Assembly (NCBI GenBank): GCA_942486035.1 | Contig: CALNXK010000172.1 | Coordinates: 62,001 to 126,000, forward strand | Direction: 5' to 3' | Origin: Porites lobata | Taxonomy: Eukaryota > Cnidaria > Anthozoa > Scleractinia > Poritidae | DNA length: 64,000 nt | Part shown: in pieces, positions 57,758-64,000 of the stretch | Layout of the letters: each line of letters opens with the position of its first letter | How positions within the stretch are numbered: position 1 is the stretch's first letter | Notes under the pieces: generated by a model | Databases searched by the model: none | Seen by the model: the letters and a program-made list of their open reading frames with translations, nothing else | Told to the model about the DNA's origin: nothing | Translations under genes and position numbers: made by a program

Positions 57758-59338
57758 TTAAGAGCCCATGACTGTAAATATCGAGAATCGCTGGCCAGGC
57801 TAAAAAAATCGAACATTCTGATTATTTGTCAGAAAAACCCCTTTGGGGAAGTATCTTCGAAAAAAATATTTTTAACTTTCAAGAATCTATAGTGTTCGAG
57901 AAAATGAGGAAAAACGAAAATAGCGGTTTTTACCTAATTAATCATGCAAAAATTAGGGTAAAAATGGTCTACTTTATCACGTTGGTACCGAGGCAAGATT
58001 CAAAGCTATAAAACAGAAATATTTTTGTTTAAAAGCATTTTATCTTTTCTTTCTATCCATGGTATGTTTTAAACCATAAACACGATTTTGAATTTTTTAC
58101 GGTTTTTTAAAAACTACAACCAAGCGCACTTTTTTAAAATGGGTAAAAAATGAGCAACTTCAAAGGCAAAAAACTCACCTTGGTATATGTGATACCTAGC
58201 CAAAATGTATACTAGGACAAAGTTCAGCTCTTATATTAACAGAATATGAAATAAAAAATCTGGGTACTCCGGATTCGCCTTTACAAAATAAACAGTTTCG
58301 TGACCACCAGTGGCAAAAGGTCACAAATTTGCATAAGTCAAATTTGTAAAGAAATGTTGCGGCAGCCGGTTTTGTTTCAGTTCAAGGTCAGTATGTGATG
58401 TTCGGAAACATCACGAAGCAAGAAAACGTTTTTTGATAAAGTTTATGTTAAAATATCAGAGTAATTAACCGTTCACAAAAAAATAAATAAATAAAAAAAA
58501 CGAACTCGAAAGCGTTATGTAAAAGCGCCGGACTATTATGTAAACTATATCCCATGTCTCTGTTTTTTTTCCTAACTTCCTTGTATTAGCATCCATCTGT
58601 ATCATCTTAAATTCGCCTCTGGTATATCTAAAATAGGTAGGTACATTTTCCTTGAATTTTGTTTTGAAGGAGGTTTTTTGCGAACGGGATACACTTCGAC
58701 TCGTGCGAGGAAGTCATAAACTAAGAGTTAGAGTAACAATGTCACGCAACGACGTCTCGAGCAGCTCCGCCTTCTTTTACTGATTTTTTTCTCCTTATGA
58801 AATTTTATGGAAACTTTGTTTTGAACAGGCAATGCGTTGTTCGCAACATCATTTGTTTCTCGTTTTATTTTATTTTCAGAAAGAAGGGATACTAATTTTG
58901 CATGCCTGTCAGTCACGCACTAAAAGTTAGCATTTTCTTGACAGAGATGTTGAAATCTGATTTTTTACTACGTATTACAAACAACAAACCGTCCCTTGAT
59001 TTATTTTTATTTTTTTTTACTTTTCCACAAATAGAGGTATAATTAAGCAGCTACCAAAGGCCCTAGGAAACAGCTAAGTTATCGTAGTTCATGAGTTCCA
59101 GCGGTTTCTCTCCTCCGAAACGAATCCGAAACATCTTTCCCGCAAAAACTGCCCTTTTTAGGTCATCTCGGAGTTGTATCACCTGCCAAGGGGCGTTTTC
59201 CTTCAAATACAAAATGATATTTGTTCAGTGATTTCAAAATATAATGTAGCAGCGCCTTAGTGTGTAAATCTATACGCGCAACTCATGAAACAAAGCAAGT
59301 TCCAACCGACGCCGCCGAAGGACTGGAAAAGGAGACTA

Positions 59339-59715
59339 CAGTCGAACCTCCCGAAAGCGACCACCCAAAATGCGAAGACTTAGTGGTCGCTAACGGAAGG
59401 TGGTCTCTTACGAGAATCGAACCACGGGAGGGTTCTTTGAGAAGAAAACCGGACACATCTACTTTAAGGAAGATAATTTATTGCATGCAATTTCCAAGTT
59501 ACGATATGTGCAGTTCCATGTTGATGTTGTTTCTACCACAAGGGATCGCTTACAAGAGTTTAAAAACAATGCAAAATCATTAAAGCGTCAGCCCCAATTA
59601 GTGGTCGCTGGCGCTTGCAGGAGAGATTCCAGCTGGAAGACTTAAACTGGGTGGGTTTTAGTGTTTTGGATAGGTGGTCGCTTAAGGGAGGAAGTCGCAC
59701 ATGGAGGTTCAACTG
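59339..59715. mobile_element. Mariner-like MITE (TA-flanked, 377 bp)
   Basis: TA-CAGTCGAACCTCCCGAAAG at the left and GGAGGTTCAACTG-TA at the right, with inner GCGACCACC / GGTGGTCGC repeated. It is nested inside the 5.4-kb TTAA element. Confidence 0.65.
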
Positions 59716-60786
59716 TACTTCAACAGAGTAAATCCCTTTCACGACGATGCGACTAGGATTTGTCCATGGAAGATAAGACTCCTTGTTCACCTCTTTTGAG
59801 CTGCTCTAATCAACTCCCACCCATGTCGAGTGCTTGCTCCCACCCATGTCGAGTGCTTGCAAAACGTAGCATCATCTTGAAAAGAGAAGTATTAGAAAGG
59901 TCATCCTTGACGCTCCTGGCATATCGCAGTATGCGCAACGAACTTGTATCGACGTAAGTACCATTTACTAACCGGGCAGTAAGGTGACGCAGAGTAAAAG
60001 CGTAACTTGACTACAATTTTGAGTTTACAACAGACCCGAGTTTTGTTCAAAGAAATGTCTGCTTTTGCTCAGGAGTATTAACGTCAGTTCCCGTCCCAGC
60101 TCGCGCCTTCACACCGGAACGTCCGATCGAATTATTACTTAGTTGATAGCTACTCTTCTCTTCCTCTTCCCAACTTATTTAGGAAGATCAAAGGCCCTCT
60201 GCTCGCAGGGCAGTTGATAGCGACTAAGGAGCTAAATAACATAACGAGGCAAGTAAGTGGGATCGGCGGTTTTCTTTACGCCTAACCGTTTCCCAAAGTA
60301 AAGAAGGAAATAGCTTCAGACAAAAGGGAAAGAAGACCCCAAATCGAGGCCCTATGTGGCGTGTATATTTGTTGCTTTAGGCTGATTCTGTGCTAAAGTC
60401 ATTACTTACTGCCTTTACCCAGTCAAAAAATGTTCATTGTAGAGTTACATGTGGGGTATGAAGAAGATATCATTTTATAAGAAAGCACTAACCAAAAATA
60501 TCTTTTTGGGTGATACATTTAAACTTGAAAAAGATGGCCCATTTTTTTTCAATTTTCAGTCCATGTCCATCCTGGCCATCAGTAGCAACAGACCGTGCCT
60601 TAATATAGTCTTACATAACAAAACTGGACCATTATTTTTTAACTGAATTGATGTGAAATGAAGACCATATATAGGTTTTTAAAATGAACTAGCAAATAGC
60701 TTGGCATAGCCCCTTTAACTCTTTTTTGACGGCCAATTTTAGTGGAAGAAAACCCAGCCTTTTTGGACCGGTTTTCAACCAGTGAG

Positions 60787-61044
60787 TAGCCTGGATAACG
60801 GGCCTTATTTTTTCGCGTTTTTGCAGGCGAGCGAAGGCAAGCGCGAAGTGAGTGAGAAGTGCCACACAAGCGCGATGGGGAAGACGCAGAAAAAACAACG
60901 GCCTGTCCACATACTATTGTTTTGTTGCATTCCGCCCCAGACCTACCCCTTAATGACGCTCCTCACGCTGTTCGCGCTTGCATTCGGTCCGGCTTCGGGC
61001 TTGCCTTCGCTCGCCTGAAAAACGCACGCCTGTTATGCAGGCTA
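60787..61044. mobile_element. MITE with TAGCCTG-TAAC-GGC ends (258 bp)
   Basis: TAGCCTGGATAACGGGC at the left mirrors GCCTGTTATGCAGGCTA at the right, with subterminal CAGGCGAGCGAAGGCAAGCG against CTTGCCTTCGCTCGCCTG. No coding capacity. Confidence 0.6.
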
Positions 61045-61256
61045 GCAGGAGCCGATTACTGAGGCTAGCCAGTTAGCATGATGTGGGAATGGCTGAAAAA
61101 GAGATTTGCAACACAAGACTGCTAAATTGGACGTACACTAATTTAGAAGCTTTTTTGGCGCATTCATAGAAGCCAAAATTTGGACGTCTCTTACGAACCT
61201 ATATCGATCTTTCTCTCCCGCTCTCTTTTTTCCCTTTGCCTTTCTTCTTAAGCACC

Positions 61257-61531
61257 TTCAAATATAGGTCCCCAAACTTGTAACGCAAAAAACCGTCCGT
61301 TAAATCGCCCCTCCATGTATAAGCCCCCCGGGGCTGCTACTTGGAAATTGCCCTCAAATACAAGGTAAAACAAAGCAAAAACGGTAAATTTCCTTCCAAC
61401 TGTAAGGTTAGCCCAATCGATTTTGAAACACAAAATTCCCTCCATAGATTAGCCCCTCTGAATATAAGCCCCTCAAAAAGGGCCTTTGAAAAATATAAGC
61501 CCCGGGGCTTATTTTCGGAATTTTACGATAT
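61257..61531. mobile_element. Partial MITE, relative of 17073-17373 in reverse orientation
   Basis: It ends GGGGCTTATTTTCGGAATTT and contains GGGGCTTAT-type and CCCTCAAATACAAGG blocks matching the intron 6 copy. The left end is degraded. Confidence 0.5.
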
Positions 61532-64000
61532 TCTTGGTTAAAACTCTGAAAAAAAAAAAAAACACCAAAACGACCCCAGTGCAGTACTCCCTCCATCTGA
61601 TTTCTTTTTTCTATTGAGCGTTCAATGAAGGTTTCAGCTAATCAATGGCACAATTACGGGTCGGTCCACTTGGCGATCTTTGACCATCTTTGGGTGTTCG
61701 AAATCATGTCTGGACTTATAGTGTTGAACGCACGAACAGTCAAGAGGCAGACAGAGGAGGTGGAAGAATTTCAGAAAAGAGATAAAAGGGGGCAATGATT
61801 ACTTTAATCTTGTCTTTACTTACGTTATTTTTAATAAGCGAGACTTGACAATTTCACCAAAATATAACTTTGAAAAACTTCTAAGATAATTAACTGTTTC
61901 GGATTTTTATTGATTGAAAACTTACGGTCTGATGTATAGTATTAATGGCAAATCCCCTAAAATGCCTTGATGAATGAACTATCGGTACCATAAAAGCATG
62001 TGCCCACTCCAAGAAAGATGTATGGCTACGAAACTTATTCAGGTGAATTAAGCAAAGTTAAGTCATCTAACATGAATAATATTTCTTTACACACTTCATA
62101 ACCTCACATTTTTTTATCGTACCGGTAAAAATAAAGTGTGACTGTGCTGAGTTATTGGCAACGGTCACGCAATTGCATAATACAGTACTCCAACACCCGA
62201 ACACAATTTGTGAGCAATCTTAATTTTGTAATGTACAATTAAGAAGAGCTAACATACTAATTAAAAAACATTTAACATTAGCTATTCTCTTGGTTATGCT
62301 ATTCTTAAGCCTCAAATATTGCGTGATGCTGACAGTTACGATAGGAGGAATATGCCGATGCATTATGCAAATTTGCCACATTGTGTCACCAACCTTCACA
62401 GCTATTTGTTATCAGGGATATCAATTTTTCTGATCCTTTACTTAATTTTAGCTTCATTTAAAGGCGCTTTCATCCTTTCTCCTACGTTTCGAATATACCA
62501 TGATCCGAAACTAGAAAGAGAAGTCAGGCGGCATCATTTCTCCACAAATTTGACTTATGCAAATTTGTGACCTTTTGCACTGGTGGTCACGAAACTGTTT
62601 ATTTTGTAAAGGCGAATCTGGAGTACCCAAATTTTTTATTTCATATTCTGTTAATATAAGAGCTGAAATTTGTCCTAGTGTACATTTTGGCTAGGTATCA
62701 CACATACCAAGGTGAGTTTTTTGCCTTTGAAGTTGCTCATTTTTTACCATTTTAAAAAGTGCGCTTGGTGGTAGTTTTTAAAAAACCGTAAAAAATTCAA
62801 AATCGTGTTTATGGTTTAAAACATACCATGGATAGAAAGAAAAGATAAAATGCTTTTAAACAAAAATATTTTTGTTCTATAGCTTTGAATCTTGCCTCGG
62901 TACCGACGCGATAAAGTAGGCCATTTTTCTCTAATTTTTGCATAATTAATTAGGTAAAAACCGCTATTTTCGTTTTTCCTCATTTTCTCGAACACTATAG
63001 ATTCTTGAAAGTTAAAAATATTTTTTTCGAAGATAGTTCCCCAAAGGGGTTTTTCTGACAAATTATCAGAATTTTCGATTTTTTTAGCCTGGCCAGCGAT
63101 TCTCGATATTTACAGTCATGGGCCCTTAAGATCATGCTCTCTTTCAAATCTTTATCCGCAGTTCAAAATATGATTGACTAGCTGTTCAATTTCCCGTAGT
63201 CTGCTACACACCCGTTTTTAGCGTTGACACGCAACGCACCGTTTGTGGGGATTAGCGTTACGTAACGACACTAAAAACGGCTGTGTAGCAGACTAAATTT
63301 CCCGCCTACTTACTGCATATACAGCGGTACCCAGTAACTTGAAATCTTAGTGACAGCCCTGGTGGATGTGTCCAGATCTCTACTCAGGAAGACACCCTGT
63401 GGTCCGATTCTCTTTAGCGTTAACCTCCCACAAGCGAGCGCTAAATTTTCGTATGGGCGGTTAATTACGAGAGGCCTGACTGTAATAATATGTTTTTAAC
63501 CTAAAATTTTCTTCGACCATTTCTCTCTGCGAAGGCTCCCACTAGTAAACAAAATGAGTGAACACGCTCCTTTGGTAATTTGTCCATATGACTTAAATAT
63601 TGTGTTAGATGCCTGATTAATAGTAACAGCTTGGAAACTGTTTTCAGGCAGCACCTCAAGCTATAGGCTCGATTTCCACCGTCTCCCGGGTCCGGTCTTT
63701 GATCCTCCCCGAAGAGAGGGGGATGAGTGCGGGCTCATTTTCCCGAACAGCGGCTGGTAATCGAGCCTACTCAAGCTATATTTGTTTCTATCTGTTTCTA
63801 TCTGTTTACGTTATTTTTCAGATCTTTGATGTGAACGTGAAGTCTGCCTTCTTGCTGGCGAAGGATGTTATTCCTTTGATGGAGAAAAGGGGGTTTGTAG
63901 ATTTGTTTGTTTTGTTGTTATTTTAATGGATTTTAAAGGGGCAGTATCACTTGCAGAGTTTTATTTTTGTTTATTTCGTCACCAAAATATGCTAAAAGTT

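Larger units (their letters stand above)
57762..63125. mobile_element. 5.4-kb TTAA-flanked element with about 590-bp inverted ends
   Basis: The left junction is CACTG-TTAA-GAGCCCATGACTG and the right CAGTCATGGGCCC-TTAA-GATCATG; copy 1 has CACTG-TTAA-GATCATG at about 11299-11312. The arms (57762 to about 58350 and about 62540 to 63125) are mirrored at high identity, including GTAAATATCGAGAATCGCTG and AAATTTGCATAAGTCAAATT. No transposase-like frame is present inside. The interior holds at least three further repeats (59339-59715, 60787-61044, 61257-61531). Probably non-autonomous, Kolobok- or piggyBac-like. Confidence 0.8.
43478..63892 (+). pseudogene. DHRS4-like copy 2, exons 2-5 only (start exon missing)
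   Basis: Exons: 43478-43661, 54093-54170, 57121-57144, 63822-63892; later exons would lie beyond the window. Compared with copy 1 the only amino-acid change noted is Arg to Lys in exon 2 (IAKQL for IARQL). The other differences seen (CAT/CAC, GGT/GGC, CTT/CTA, ACC/ACT, TTG/CTG) are silent. Splice sites remain GT/AG. The segment starts inside intron 1, so exon 1 with the start and VAIVTASTD is absent, and the cofactor motif is incomplete. The exon 3 donor now reads CAG|GTTTTTTT owing to an insertion. It may be a partial duplicate, exons joined to another first exon, or a second haplotype in the assembly. Pseudogene is the cautious label. Confidence 0.75.
36397..64000 (+). repeat. Copy 2 of the large DHRS4 segment, inflated by insertions
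   Basis: Homology to copy 1 starts abruptly at TGTTGTATTTTCTAAAAGCA (36397, equal to 7050) and is still present at the right edge. Base differences in aligned parts are sparse. Relative to copy 1 it has five large insertions and a roughly 30-bp deletion near 57000. It includes exons 2-5 but not exon 1 of DHRS4. Confidence 0.9.

Noticed and set aside
59260..59583. 107-codon frame in the 5.4-kb TTAA element
   Set aside because: It crosses the end of a mariner-like MITE (59339) and has no recognisable domain.
43478..63892. Copy 2 as an independent intact DHRS4 gene
   Set aside because: No exon 1 with start and cofactor motif occurs between 31021 and 43477, and later exons are outside the window.

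Overview
The window looks like nuclear DNA of an invertebrate animal, most likely a cnidarian (stony coral or sea anemone). The basis is AT-rich sequence, short exons with GT/AG introns, nested animal-type transposons, and two short-chain dehydrogenase/reductase (SDR) genes that match animal DHRS1 and DHRS4. No species call is possible from the sequence alone, and nothing points to a bacterial or viral chromosome.

Layout. (1) 1-2371, minus strand: the first three coding exons of a DHRS1-like gene, which continues off the left edge. (2) 2372-4263: a shared head-to-head 5' region. (3) 4264-31020, plus strand: a complete nine-exon DHRS4-like gene (about 279 aa, ending in SRL). Its 14.7-kb intron 6 contains two further genes, head to head: an uninterrupted 459-aa reading frame on the minus strand (18523-19902) and a three-exon gene of about 304 aa on the plus strand (20844-22538). 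Both encode mostly helical, coiled-coil proteins with a central hydrophobic segment and a shared FW motif. (4) 31021-36396: transposon remnants, a LINE 3' end and a broken fragment related to the 459-aa gene. (5) 36397-64000: a second, near-identical copy of the DHRS4 interval that starts at 7050. It carries exons 2-5, lacks exon 1, and is still homologous at the right edge. Five insertions have expanded it.

Because copy 1 keeps the empty sites, the copy-2 insertions can be delimited nearly to the base. They are: an Ngaro/DIRS-type tyrosine-recombinase retrotransposon with split direct repeats and long open frames (36859-43355); a 9.2-kb TTAA-flanked element with giant inverted arms (44470-53698), itself carrying a 10-bp-TSD element and a broken THAP/Kolobok-like transposon; a poly-T-headed 0.9-kb insert three bases after an exon (54173-55062); a 5'-truncated Penelope-like element with a GIY-YIG domain and a 17-bp target duplication (56333-56867); and a 5.4-kb TTAA-flanked element (57762-63125).

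How the parts fit: DHRS1 and DHRS4 are both SDR oxidoreductases and may share a promoter region. The second DHRS4 copy has almost only synonymous differences in its exons, yet it lacks the start of the cofactor-binding motif. It is therefore either a recent partial tandem duplication or a second haplotype joined in the assembly. The divergent helical pair inside intron 6 is the most unusual coding content and could be a two-component protein system.
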